DNA from: CAZYQW01 sp964649825
GTDB taxonomy: Bacteria > Planctomycetota > B15-G4 > JADJEK01
Direction of reading: 5' to 3'
Length of the DNA: 64,000 bases
Assembly: GCA_964649825.1 (NCBI GenBank)
Contig: CAZYQW010000029.1
Location: 74,283-138,282, forward strand
Below, in pieces: positions 25,208 to 35,472 of this stretch. The notes below the pieces were generated by a model. That model was not told the DNA's origin. It ran no database searches and was given only the letters and a program-made list of their open reading frames with translations. Position numbers and translations under genes: made by a program. How positions within the stretch are numbered: the stretch's first letter is position 1; each line of letters begins with the position of its first letter.

Positions 25208-28081
25208 TCAGGGGACGTCGAACGTCCGCGCCACGAAGTCGAGTGCGCCGCTCTTGTCGTACACCGCGGCGTAATAGACCCACGTCCCGGACGGGAGGGG
25301 CGGGACGTTCGGGATCCGGATCGAGTAGCTGTCGCCGCCGTCGTGCGCGAGGGGCAGCTTGCCGAGGTACTGCCCGGTCGGCAGCACGATGTGGACCTCG
25401 ACGCGGTCGACGTCGACGGCGCCGACGGGATCGGTCGCAAAGACGCGGAACACGAAATCGCTCGGTCCCACGAACGGGTTCGGCTCGACGAACGCGTCGA
25501 GGAGCTTCGGCGGAACGTTGGTCTGCCTCCGCACCACCGCGACCCAATCGGCCCCGCCCGCCGGCGGCGCGCCGAGGTTCACGACGCCGGGTCCGGCAAC
25601 GGTCGCGACCGTCCCGGGCTGGAGCGGACCGCCGAGCCGCGCGTCGTACCAGCCGATGGAATAGGTCGCCGTGCTCGCCTGGACGTCGAGCGTCGTCGCC
25701 CCGCCGTTTGGACGATAGACCGCATAGACGTGATCCGGCCGCGCCAGCACGAAGTCGTTCGCTTCCGGAGTGAGCTCGTCGCGGTGTTCCATTTCCGCGA
25801 ACGGGATCTCGGTCGCGAAGAAGTCGAGCGCCACTTTCGTGATGTCCCACATGTGGTCGCGGCTGCGCCAGTCCTCGCAGTCGAGGTCGCTGTGCGGGAA
25901 CGCGTAGCCGAAGTACCACTCGCAGCCGCTCCCCTGCCCCATGAGGTTGCCCCACAACGCGTTCTTCCGGATCGAGTCGTGCCAGAAGTCGTTCGCGTCC
26001 GGGACGACGCCCGAGTTCGCAGGGACCTGCTCGTCGTTGCACACGAACCAGCGATGCCCGGCCGCCGCCGATGCGTCGACCCACTTCAGCGTCTCGGAGT
26101 GCACGACGTCCGGATCGACCTGCATCGACGGTCCGTCGATCGTCGCGAAGCCGAGCAGCGGCGTGTAGACCTGGCTCAGCGCGCTCGGGAACGTGTGCAC
26201 CGTGATCGGGTGGTCGTACGGGTCGTTCGCGCGGATGAACTCGGCGAACGCGCGGCGCTCCGCGTCGGTGTTCGTGTTCTCCTCGCCGAGGTTCCAGACC
26301 AACGCGAGGTTGTGGCCGAAACGCGCGATCAGCTCGCGGTAGTAGAGCGTGCGCATGAAGCCGATCCCGCCGCCCGACAGCGCCTGATCGTTCTCGGTCT
26401 CCTGCGTGATCACGTTCAGCGCCAGCCCGAGGTCGGTCATGTGGTCGAGCACGACGTCCCACTGCGCGAGCTTGCTGACGTCGTAGCGGTACTTCGCGAC
26501 GGTCGAGATCCACGGGAAGACCTCGCGGCCGTCGCCGCCGTCGACGTTGAAGGTCAGGAAGTAGACGCTGTTCATCCCCTTGCCCGCGAGGTAGTTCAGC
26601 GCACCGATGATGCGTTGGCCCTTCGGCGTCGGCCCGCCGCCGAGCCACGTCGGATCCCCGGCGTCGAAATCGCCGGCGTGCGCGTCGAAGTGGTGCAGGC
26701 CATCGGCGTGGACCCCGAAGTTCAGATCGTTCACGGCCCCGCCGGTATCGACCGTGTTGTCGAACTCGTAGTACCCGAGGAAGTTCTCTGGGCTGTCCGC
26801 GCCTCCTTTGATGAACGGTTCGTTCGTTTCGGCGAACCGAAGGTGGTGACCACCGACGTACCGCAGCGCGCCCTTCTTGCGGAAGCCCGGCGCCGCCGCG
26901 TCGGCCGGCTGGACGACGAACGACCCGCCGCCGCCGTCGAACGAGATCGGCACGCCGGGGTTCGCGTCGTAGTCGACGGAGACGTTCACGCCGGTGCGAA
27001 ACGAGGCGACGAAGAACCAGGTGCCGGCCCGATCGGGGACGAAATGCGCGCGCCACTTCGTGCCGCTCTGCGCGCTCGTGTTCGCGGCGTCGCCGTCCGC
27101 CGCGAAGAACCCGGGAACGTCGTAGACCGCCCCGCTCTCCGGGTGGGCGAACTGGACCTGCATTCGATAGTTCAAGAACGGGTTGTCGGCCGCGCTCTCG
27201 TGGAGCGACGAGGCGTGGGTGTAGGTCACGCTCGTCTTGTGCCACTTGCGCGCCACGCCGGAGACGGCCGCGGCGCTCGCAGGGTCGTACGCGACGACGG
27301 TCGCGCGGTCGGTCGCGGTCGCGCCGAGCGTGTCGGTCGCCGCGAGCTCGAAGACGTGCGCGCCGTACGCCGAGACCGAGACGACCGTCGACGCGCTCGA
27401 CGGGCTCTGGATCACGGCCGGAGGGCCAGACACCTGCGTCCACTGCACCTGCTGGATCCCGTCCGCGTCGGACGCGCTCCCGAGCAACGACGCCTGGACG
27501 GCGGGCGCGGTCACGATCCGCATCGGGCCAGCGTCGACGTCGGGCGACGCGTTGCCGAGGAACGTCGTATCGAGATGCGTGGCCGGAACGATCGCTTTGG
27601 TCTGCCCCGGCCCCTGGAAGAAGAGCCGGATGGTCGCCGCGCCGCCCTGGTTGAAATGCTCGAGGCGGATCGGAAGCCAACCGCCCGCGGTCGCGATGAA
27701 CGCGCCGTTGTCGTCCTGCACGGCATGCGTCGTCCAGACGTCGATCAAGAGCTGGCCGTCGACCCAGAGACGCACGCCGTCGTTCGACGTCGTCGTGAAC
27801 GTCCATGCGCCCGACGCCGGAAGGTGGACGAAGCCGGTCCAACGCTCGGAGTAGAGGTCGTCCGCGAAGATCGGCGTGCCGTCCGGCGCGTCACCGTTCC
27901 AGACGAAATCGATCGCTGGATCGGTGCGCACGAAGTCGCCGGAGGTTCCCGGAACCGGTGGGTTCTTCTGCTCGAAGTAGTCGCCCCGAAGGCCCGGCGC
28001 GCCGAAGACGGAAGGAGAGAGGAGAGCGCCGAGCAACGCCGACGACAGCGCGCCGTGCGCGCGCACGAACCGCGGAAGCAT
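25208..28081 (-). CDS. Secreted PA14 / DUF5060-type glycoside hydrolase with collagen-binding-like C-terminus
   Basis: 957 residues. A signal peptide is followed by a PA14 domain (about 30 to 165; WTFTTTSNDGVRLWVDGQLL is typical), a PKD-like Ig domain (about 180 to 270), and a DUF5060-type domain (about 280 to 395; KWHKTSVTYTH). A TIM-barrel of the DUF4038/GH140-like kind spans about 400 to 790, with a probable acid/base Glu in ALVWNLGEENTNTDAER. A putative collagen-binding beta domain follows (ATYSIGWYDARLGGPLQPG), then a final Ig-like domain. Such enzymes act outside the cell on complex plant or algal polysaccharides. The substrate cannot be named from sequence. Confidence 0.85.
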   Translation of the reverse strand: MLPRFVRAHGALSSALLGALLSPSVFGAPGLRGDYFEQKNPPVPGTSGDFVRTDPAIDFVWNGDAPDGTPIFADDLYSERWTGFVHLPASGAWTFTTTSNDGVRLWVDGQLLIDVWTTHAVQDDNGAFIATAGGWLPIRLEHFNQGGAATIRLFFQGPGQTKAIVPATHLDTTFLGNASPDVDAGPMRIVTAPAVQASLLGSASDADGIQQVQWTQVSGPPAVIQSPSSASTVVSVSAYGAHVFELAATDTLGATATDRATVVAYDPASAAAVSGVARKWHKTSVTYTHASSLHESAADNPFLNYRMQVQFAHPESGAVYDVPGFFAADGDAANTSAQSGTKWRAHFVPDRAGTWFFVASFRTGVNVSVDYDANPGVPISFDGGGGSFVVQPADAAAPGFRKKGALRYVGGHHLRFAETNEPFIKGGADSPENFLGYYEFDNTVDTGGAVNDLNFGVHADGLHHFDAHAGDFDAGDPTWLGGGPTPKGQRIIGALNYLAGKGMNSVYFLTFNVDGGDGREVFPWISTVAKYRYDVSKLAQWDVVLDHMTDLGLALNVITQETENDQALSGGGIGFMRTLYYRELIARFGHNLALVWNLGEENTNTDAERRAFAEFIRANDPYDHPITVHTFPSALSQVYTPLLGFATIDGPSMQVDPDVVHSETLKWVDASAAAGHRWFVCNDEQVPANSGVVPDANDFWHDSIRKNALWGNLMGQGSGCEWYFGYAFPHSDLDCEDWRSRDHMWDITKVALDFFATEIPFAEMEHRDELTPEANDFVLARPDHVYAVYRPNGGATTLDVQASTATYSIGWYDARLGGPLQPGTVATVAGPGVVNLGAPPAGGADWVAVVRRQTNVPPKLLDAFVEPNPFVGPSDFVFRVFATDPVGAVDVDRVEVHIVLPTGQYLGKLPLAHDGGDSYSIRIPNVPPLPSGTWVYYAAVYDKSGALDFVARTFDVP

Positions 28082-28132
28082 AGGGAGAGACTCCTCGAAT
28101 TGCGGGGCTGGCCACGTCGCTGGCGGTCGAGT

Positions 28133-29485
28133 CTATTTCGAATCGAACCGTCCCGGGGACTCAAAAACCCTCGGTCCCGCCGAGCTGCGTGCCATCCGAC
28201 CCTGCCGCCGGCCGAGCAGGAAACCCGTCCAAGCCCAGGCCAACGCGAACGGAACCGCGGTCAGCGCGACCATCGGCAGCGCCAGCGGCTCCTTCAGCGT
28301 CGCGAACGCCACCGCCGCGAGCGAGTCGCCGCCGCGATAGACGAAGGTGTCGATGAAGCTCTTCGCCTTGTACTTCTCCGCGCGGTCCACGACCGTGAAG
28401 AGGATCTCGCGCGCCGGCCGCGTCACCGAGTAGTTGGTCGCCTTGCGGAGCACCTCGAACACGATGATCGCCTCGAGGGTGAACGTCGCGCCGAGGGTGG
28501 CGAACCCGATCACCGTGATGACGGGAACGAGCACGAGTCCGAACGTCACGCCGAAACGATCGATCAGTCGTCCGGCGACGAAGAGCTGGCCCAGCAGCGC
28601 GAGCCACTGCACGACGAGCTCGACGTGGGCGAAGAGGGCGACCTGATCGCGCCGGTCGGGCACCTCGACGGCGACGATGTTCTGCCGCTCGAAGTAGAGG
28701 ACCGACGACGTGTACGCGTAGAGGAAGAGGAACAGACAGATCCCGATCAAGTACGGCGAGCGCGCGATCCGCCGGAGACCCTCGAACGCGCCGCTCAGGA
28801 TCGGCTGGCGTTGGTCGCCGTCGTGCCGCGCCTCCACTTCCAACGCGGTCGAGACGCGCCGCAACCGCACCACGCATCGAACGCCGAGCTCGAGCAGCAC
28901 CGCCGCGACGACGAGCAGCGGAAACACGCCGATCCGCTCGACCAGCAAGGCGGTCAACACGGATCCGGCCATGCCGCCGATCGTGACCGTCGCGGTCAGG
29001 ATCGGAAACAGGCGCCGCGCCGGACCGCTCTGGAACGTGTCGGCCATCAAGACGAAGTAGACCGACGTCGCGAACAGGTTGTAGACGCTGACCCACACGT
29101 AGAAGGCGCGCGCGAGCCAGACCTCCTGCGTCGGGTTCGCGATCGAGAACGCCCCGGCGAACACGAGAAGCACGACCGCGATGAAGCGATACAGCACGGG
29201 CGCGACCGAACGCCGCGGGAACCTGGACGCGAGCGCGGCGAAGGCGAGATGGGCGACGAGCATCGCGACGAGGCCGACGAGGAAGAGCGACTCGAGGTTC
29301 TCGACTCCCTGCCGGATGCCGCGCTCGTCGCGGATCGGCTTGATCACCGCGTAGGAGCAGAAGACGAAGAACCCGAACAGGAACGACCAGACGACGACGG
29401 GCCATTCGCCCGGTTCGACTTTGAGCAACCGTTGGATCGCCCCACCCCGAGCGGACGCCGCTCGTTGGTCCGAGTCCTCGATCAA
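28133..29485 (-). CDS. Npt1/Npt2-like (ATP/ADP carrier-related) MFS-type transporter
   Basis: 450 residues with about 12 membrane helices. The opening VEPGEWPVVVWSFLFGFFVF followed by CSYAVIKPIRDERG matches the start of Npt1/Npt2-type nucleotide transporters, where the motif is usually LRPVRDEMG. Free-living relatives of this family have unknown substrates, so energy parasitism is not implied. The gene overlaps the HAD phosphatase stop by 4 bases, so the two are probably co-expressed. The C-terminal tail is short and soluble. Confidence 0.78.
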   Translation of the reverse strand: MIEDSDQRAASARGGAIQRLLKVEPGEWPVVVWSFLFGFFVFCSYAVIKPIRDERGIRQGVENLESLFLVGLVAMLVAHLAFAALASRFPRRSVAPVLYRFIAVVLLVFAGAFSIANPTQEVWLARAFYVWVSVYNLFATSVYFVLMADTFQSGPARRLFPILTATVTIGGMAGSVLTALLVERIGVFPLLVVAAVLLELGVRCVVRLRRVSTALEVEARHDGDQRQPILSGAFEGLRRIARSPYLIGICLFLFLYAYTSSVLYFERQNIVAVEVPDRRDQVALFAHVELVVQWLALLGQLFVAGRLIDRFGVTFGLVLVPVITVIGFATLGATFTLEAIIVFEVLRKATNYSVTRPAREILFTVVDRAEKYKAKSFIDTFVYRGGDSLAAVAFATLKEPLALPMVALTAVPFALAWAWTGFLLGRRQGRMARSSAGPRVFESPGRFDSK

Positions 29486-30156
29486 CGCGGCGTGGCTCCC
29501 CCCCGGCCCCGCCGATACAGCGCGACGATCTCGTCCGGCCGGTCGACGAAGTGCCCCGGCTCATGGCGCGCGAGCTCGTCGCGGCCGCGAAACCCCCAGG
29601 TCACCGCGACCGACGTCATCCCCGCGGCGCGGGCCGTCTGCATGTCGATGGGAGTGTCACCCACGTACAAGACCTCCTCGGCTGCGAGCTCGAGCCGGCC
29701 CAGGATCCAACGGGTCGACGTCGGGTCGGGCTTGCGCGGAAACTCGTCGCGCTGACCGAGCACCACCTCGAAGGCGTCGCTCGCTCCAAGCCCGGCGATC
29801 GTCTGCACGGTGAGCGGGTGAGGCTTGTTGGAAAGAACGGCGAGACGGGCGCCGATCGCCCGCAGCTCCTCGATCATCGCGGCGACGCCGTCGTAGAAGC
29901 GGACGTGGAGCATGGGGTTGCGGTCATAGAACGCGCGAACTTCCATGGTCAGCGCGGGCAGCAGGTCGAGGCGACCCTCGGGCAGGCCTTTTCGGCACAG
30001 GACTTCGACGCCTTCGCCGACCATCCCCGCCACGGCTTCCCCGGGATGCGACGGCAAGCCGAGCGCTTCGAGGCCGTGGTTCAACGCCGCTGAGATCGTC
30101 CGCAGGGTGTCCGCGAGCGTTCCGTCGAGGTCGAAGATCAAGCCGCGCCAGGTCAT
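29482..30156 (-). CDS. HAD-superfamily phosphatase, phosphoglycolate phosphatase-like
   Basis: 224 residues from the ATG at 30156 (MTWRGLIFDLDGTLADTLRT). HAD motifs are complete: DLDGT with both catalytic Asp, LAVLSNKPH (Ser of motif II, Lys nearby), and LYVGDTPIDMQTARAAG (motif IV). The alpha-helical cap between motifs I and II is of the Gph type. Family members act on 2-phosphoglycolate or other small phosphate esters, and the true substrate cannot be fixed. Its end overlaps the start of the Npt-type transporter by 4 bases, an arrangement that could link transport and phosphate ester handling, although that is a guess. Confidence 0.88.
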   Translation of the reverse strand: MTWRGLIFDLDGTLADTLRTISAALNHGLEALGLPSHPGEAVAGMVGEGVEVLCRKGLPEGRLDLLPALTMEVRAFYDRNPMLHVRFYDGVAAMIEELRAIGARLAVLSNKPHPLTVQTIAGLGASDAFEVVLGQRDEFPRKPDPTSTRWILGRLELAAEEVLYVGDTPIDMQTARAAGMTSVAVTWGFRGRDELARHEPGHFVDRPDEIVALYRRGRGGATPR

Positions 30157-30267
30157 TCGAGGCGGAGCATAGCGGGGGCTGCGCACCTTTGCCGATCGAC
30201 GCCGTCACGTTCCGCGTCGGGCGCGCGCCCCGCGGACGCGCGACGGTTCGCACCCGGCGACGTCGAT

Positions 30268-31281
30268 CTACCTGCCCGCGCGCTCGAACGCCCGCCGGAT
30301 GCGCAGGATCTCGGTCAGGAAGTGTCCAGCCAGGGGGTCGCCCGCGCGCTCGCTCGCGAGCAAGCGAAACGTCGCTTCGGCTTCGTCGATTCGACCCGAG
30401 AAGAAGTCGACGTACGCGAGGACGACCAGCGCCTCGCCGTCCTTGGGTTTTGCCAGCACGTGCGCGACGAGCGCGCCCCGTTGCGCCTCGAGAGCCTCGA
30501 CGTCGTCGTAGAGCGCGGCCAGCCCGACGCCGGTCTCCACCCACTCGGGCAGCGAATCGAGGCCGCGCCGGATCTCGAGCGAGGCAGCGTCGTAGTCTCC
30601 CTTCGCGAACAGGGCGTGGGCGCGGGCGAACCGCAGGATCCCGGAGTTCCCGGACTTCGGCAGCGTGCGACGGAGCTGCGCATCCACCTCGTCGTACTTG
30701 CCGGCGGCGAACGCACGCACCGACCGCCGGAGGGCCGGCGCGACGTCCTCCCGTCCTTCGATCTCCTGCATGGCCGCGAGCACGGCGGGTGGGAACTCCG
30801 GCCGGAGCGCGTGGTCCGCCGAGGTCTCGGCCAGGAGCAGCGCCGACTCGGACAGGGGATGAAACCACGCGAAGTAGGTCGGCACGACCCCGAAGCCGGC
30901 GGGGAGGCCGGGAAGCACGATCGGCTGGACGTCGCTCGGAACCAGGAACGGAGACCACCCTTCTTCGGTCGATCGGATCAGCTCCGGAACGTCGGTCTCC
31001 GGCACCGCGCGCGGGGGCTCCGCTTCGCCACCGAACCGAACGTCCGGCGTCCCGGTGACGTGGAGTCCCGAGGAGACGTCGCCCTTGTCACGCCTGGCAC
31101 GCCGGAGGCCGGCGAGGACGTCGCGAGTCTTCGCGCCGGCCTCTCGTCCCAGGGTCTCGCCGGGCCGGAAGGCGGCCGCGAACTCGCCCGAGTCGTTCGT
31201 GCCGGCATGGAGCGGCGGGCGTCCCGAGAAGGACATGAGAGCCGCGAGCAGGATCATGGACGAGGCGAGACGCGCCGTCAT
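30268..31281 (-). CDS. Exported TPR protein
   Basis: 337 residues from the ATG at 31281, which has GGAGG 8 bases upstream and starts a signal peptide (MTARLASSMILLAALMSFSG). A low-complexity N-terminal third is followed by TPR-type helices (SVRAFAAGKYDEVDAQLRRT, then ARAHALFAKGDYDAASLEIR, then VLAYVDFFSGRIDEAEATFR). No enzyme motif is present. It probably serves as a protein-binding scaffold in the periplasm. An in-frame extension to 31335 adds residues before the signal and was rejected. Confidence 0.75.
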   Translation of the reverse strand: MTARLASSMILLAALMSFSGRPPLHAGTNDSGEFAAAFRPGETLGREAGAKTRDVLAGLRRARRDKGDVSSGLHVTGTPDVRFGGEAEPPRAVPETDVPELIRSTEEGWSPFLVPSDVQPIVLPGLPAGFGVVPTYFAWFHPLSESALLLAETSADHALRPEFPPAVLAAMQEIEGREDVAPALRRSVRAFAAGKYDEVDAQLRRTLPKSGNSGILRFARAHALFAKGDYDAASLEIRRGLDSLPEWVETGVGLAALYDDVEALEAQRGALVAHVLAKPKDGEALVVLAYVDFFSGRIDEAEATFRLLASERAGDPLAGHFLTEILRIRRAFERAGR

Positions 31282-31391
31282 CGATGAGACCTCCGGATTC
31301 CGAGCCACGCGATCATCCAAGTCGTCGGATGTCATTCGGATGTGTCATCGGATGCAGCGCGCCACCGACTGAAACGCGTTCGCCGGCCCCG

Positions 31392-32447
<1,056 letters not shown>

Positions 32448-32644
32448 GCCGGTGGTCTCCCAAATTCAGATAAAGCGATCGCATTTTCTCGTGTCGCGAG
32501 ATTCGATTCAAGTCGTCTCGCGTCCCCCCCGGGAAGAAAGACCCGTTCCGAAATCGGACCGGTTTCGAGCCCCGGAATCGGTCAACTCTCCCCCTCTGGA
32601 TCGTCGATCAATGAGCGAGAAACGGAACCGCGGCTGGAGCCCCG

Positions 32645-33793
32645 ATGATTCAGCGATCCGGGCCGCTCACTCCCGGTCGGAAGCAAGGCGTGTCCACCGT
32701 CCTGGGGAGCGGGCTGATCAGTGCCCTGGGGGTCGTCTCCGTCGCCCTGCTGACGGGGGACGCGACGGCGGTGACGCTGCTCGGCGTCTTGGGCGCCCTC
32801 GGCGTTGCGCACCTCTGGACCGCACGGAGGCCTCCCCGCCCGCGCCCGGACGACGTCGAAACGACCAGCCGGTTTCACGACGACTACCTGCGGCTTGCCG
32901 GGCAGTTCGAAGAGGCGCTCGCCGACTACCAGCGCCAGGTCACGTCCGCCGAGCGGCAGCGCGAGGAGCTGAACACCTGCGTGCGCCGGCGAACCGCCGA
33001 CCTGATCCGAACGAACCGGCGCCTCGAACGCCTCGATCGGGTCCGCGATGAGTTCCTCTCCTTGCTCGCGCACGAGCTGCGCACGCCGTTGACGTCGATC
33101 CGCTCGTACCTCGAGGTCGCGATCAACCAGACCTCGATCCCGCACGATCGCCAACAGGACCTGCTGCGCAACTGCCGGCGGCTCGTCCAGAGGCTCGCCA
33201 AGCTCATCAACGACCTGATCCACGTCAGCCAGCTCCGTGCTGGCCGATACGAGTTCCGCATCGTCGCCGTCAACCCCCGCGACGTCCTCGACGAAGTGAT
33301 CGAGGCGCAGCGGACCTCGATCCAGTCGCGAGGTTTGCGCCTCTGCGTCGCGCTGCAGGAGAACACCGGCGCGGTCTCGACCGATCGCGACGCGTTCAGC
33401 CGGATCCTCGAGGGGGTCGTCACGAACGCGATCCAGCACGGTCCCGACGGCTCGGAGATCACGATCGAAGCGGCACGGGTCGGAGAGCACGTCGAGATCG
33501 CCGTCGAGGACCAGGGATCGGGGGTGTCGCCCGAGGACCACGAGATGATCTTCGAGCCGTTCTTCAAGACTCGCTCGGTGGGGCAGTCGACGCGCGAAGG
33601 GACCGGGCTCGGCCTCTTCCTCTGCCGCGAACTCGCGCAACGCATGGAAGCCGACCTGCGCCTCGACGCCGCGTCGAAGGGGGGAGCCCGCTTCATCGTC
33701 TCGCTGCCGTGCGCGCGGCGCTCCGGCGAGCCGAAGACGCCGCCGGCGACCGAACGAGGCGTCCCGACCTACCCCAGCTCCACGCGCGGGTAG
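32645..33793 (+). CDS. Sensor histidine kinase
   Basis: 382 residues. Two N-terminal hydrophobic segments (ISALGVVSVALLTGDATAVT onward) anchor it. A short coiled coil (about 85 to 130) leads to a HisKA dimerisation helix with the phosphorylated His in EFLSLLAHELRTPLTS. The HATPase part has the N box (EGVVTNAIQHGPDGSEIT), G1 (VEDQGSGVSPED) and G2 (GTGLGLFLCRELAQR). There is no extracytoplasmic sensor domain of any size, so it may sense membrane state or work with a partner. No response regulator gene is adjacent (orphan kinase). The 3' end overlaps the convergent helicase gene by 25 bases. Confidence 0.9.
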   Translation: MIQRSGPLTPGRKQGVSTVLGSGLISALGVVSVALLTGDATAVTLLGVLGALGVAHLWTARRPPRPRPDDVETTSRFHDDYLRLAGQFEEALADYQRQVTSAERQREELNTCVRRRTADLIRTNRRLERLDRVRDEFLSLLAHELRTPLTSIRSYLEVAINQTSIPHDRQQDLLRNCRRLVQRLAKLINDLIHVSQLRAGRYEFRIVAVNPRDVLDEVIEAQRTSIQSRGLRLCVALQENTGAVSTDRDAFSRILEGVVTNAIQHGPDGSEITIEAARVGEHVEIAVEDQGSGVSPEDHEMIFEPFFKTRSVGQSTREGTGLGLFLCRELAQRMEADLRLDAASKGGARFIVSLPCARRSGEPKTPPATERGVPTYPSSTRG

Positions 33794-35472
33794 GCACGCC
33801 ACGCGCGCCGCAGCAGGTCCGCGCCCAACAGCGCCGCCGCGTCGTCGGGCATGGCGTCGAGGATCGCCTCGCTCATCAGGATGACGAGCTTGCGGCGCGC
33901 CCGCGTCAGGCTCACGTTCAGCCGGTTCGGCGAGAAGAAGAAGCTCGCCTCCGAGAGAACCGCCTGCGGATCGCTCGCCGTCAACGACAGCACGATCAGG
34001 TCGCGCTCGCCGCCCTGCAGCCGCTCGACCGTGTCGACGACCGGAAAGCGCTCCGGTGGTAGATCGAGGCGACGCCGCAGAAGCGCGCGAATCCGATTCC
34101 CCTGCGCGCGATGCGGAGCGATGACGGCGACCTCGTCGGGCGAAAGCCCATGTCCGATCGCGGCCGCCACGATGTCCGCCGCCGCCTCCGCCTCCGCCGG
34201 CGCCATCGTGCGCGCCCCGAGGTGCTTCACCGGCACGATCAGCCCCGGCGGGTCGGGACGCAGGATCGGCCCGGGATCGCCGTCGAGCGCGAGGCGGATG
34301 CCGCGGTTCGCGGCCGCCGCTCTCAGCCGCCCGCCGTAGAACGCGGCGCTCGGGAACGAGCAGAGCTCCTCGTTCATCCGGTACGTCGACGTCAGCAGGT
34401 GCGACCCGTAGCGCTCGTGCAGGTGCTCGAACGCCGACCGGAGCGCGAGCGAGTCCTCGTGCTCGGCCACGACGAGCGGTGGAAGCTGTCGATGGTCGCC
34501 CACCAGGAACCGGCGCCGACCGAGCGCCAGCGCGGCGCACGCGTGCGGCATCGCGACCTGTCCCGCCTCGTCGACGAGGACGAGGTCGAACCGCCGCCCG
34601 AGGAGCCGTACGGCCGCGTGCGTCGTTGCTCCGACCACGACGGGGCCGTTCAGCGCCCCCAGCCCGCGCGGCGTCGGAACCAGCTCGACGCCCTCCTCGT
34701 CCAGGCGATCGGCCTGCGACTCGGAGCCGATCTTGACGACGGCCAACTCCCGATCGAGGCGCGCGACGGCGCGCAGGACGTTGTTGACGGCACGATGCGT
34801 GAACGCCGTCACCACCACCTGCTGGCCGTGGTCGAGGAAGGTCCGCACGAGCGCGGCGGACAACATCGTCTTCCCCGCCCCCGGCGGACCCTGCACGAGT
34901 GTGAACGGACGGCGACACCCATCGATGAACGCGGCGGTCTGCGACTCGTCGAGCCCATGGCGCGCCGCGTCCGACTCGTCTCCGATCGCCCGGACCGGCG
35001 TCCTCTCGGCGTCCCCGGTCAAGAGACGGCGAGTGTCCTCGAAGTCGCGGCTCGTGAAGACGGCGCGCACCGCGCCGATCAGCCGATCGGTCAGGTCGAG
35101 ATCGCGCCGATCGAGCACGAGCTCGCCGGACGTATCGATCGGGGTGGGCGCCACGAACCGGTCCACCTCGACTCGGATCGTCTCGCCGTTCGGATCGTGA
35201 TCACGGAAGACGACCTGCATCCCCTCATCGATGCGCTCGCCGTTCGAGATCCAAAGAAGGTCGCCCGGCCGGAACCTCGACAGGTTCTCCGGACATCCGA
35301 GCAGGACGCTCCCGCCGTCGTCTCGGATCCACGAGAGGCCGCGCACGGCTTCGCCGGACTCGACGCGCTCCTCGAGCGACAGCGCGTGGACCTCGCGCAT
35401 CGCCTGCGCGCTCGCGCGACGTTCCCGCTCGAGGATCGCGACGAGGCGTTCCGGAATCGAGCGTCCGTTCAT
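33769..35472 (-). CDS. DNA2/NAM7-type superfamily 1 helicase
   Basis: 567 residues from the ATG at 35472. After a 180-residue N-terminal part with a beta-barrel (SWIRDDGGSVLLGCPENLSR), the SF1B motor begins. Motif I is LVQGPPGAGKTMLSAAL, motif Ia is VVVTAFTHRAVNNVLRA, motif II is LVLVDEAGQVAM, motif III is FLVGDHRQLPPLV, and motifs V/VI are VDTVERLQGGERDLIVLSLT and LNVSLTRARRKLVIL. This matches Dna2/Upf1-type helicases. Its start overlaps the stop of the RecB-like nuclease gene by 4 bases. In many bacteria these two activities sit in one fused protein, so a two-subunit Dna2-like nuclease-helicase for DNA repair is the likely assembly. Confidence 0.9.
   Translation of the reverse strand: MNGRSIPERLVAILERERRASAQAMREVHALSLEERVESGEAVRGLSWIRDDGGSVLLGCPENLSRFRPGDLLWISNGERIDEGMQVVFRDHDPNGETIRVEVDRFVAPTPIDTSGELVLDRRDLDLTDRLIGAVRAVFTSRDFEDTRRLLTGDAERTPVRAIGDESDAARHGLDESQTAAFIDGCRRPFTLVQGPPGAGKTMLSAALVRTFLDHGQQVVVTAFTHRAVNNVLRAVARLDRELAVVKIGSESQADRLDEEGVELVPTPRGLGALNGPVVVGATTHAAVRLLGRRFDLVLVDEAGQVAMPHACAALALGRRRFLVGDHRQLPPLVVAEHEDSLALRSAFEHLHERYGSHLLTSTYRMNEELCSFPSAAFYGGRLRAAAANRGIRLALDGDPGPILRPDPPGLIVPVKHLGARTMAPAEAEAAADIVAAAIGHGLSPDEVAVIAPHRAQGNRIRALLRRRLDLPPERFPVVDTVERLQGGERDLIVLSLTASDPQAVLSEASFFFSPNRLNVSLTRARRKLVILMSEAILDAMPDDAAALLGADLLRRAWRAYPRVELG

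Noticed and set aside
24974..29755. Very long plus-strand open frame (about 1590 codons)
   Set aside because: It is antisense to four well-supported minus-strand genes (VWA protein, glycoside hydrolase, Npt-type transporter, HAD phosphatase) and is dominated by Arg, Val and Asp with no domain character.
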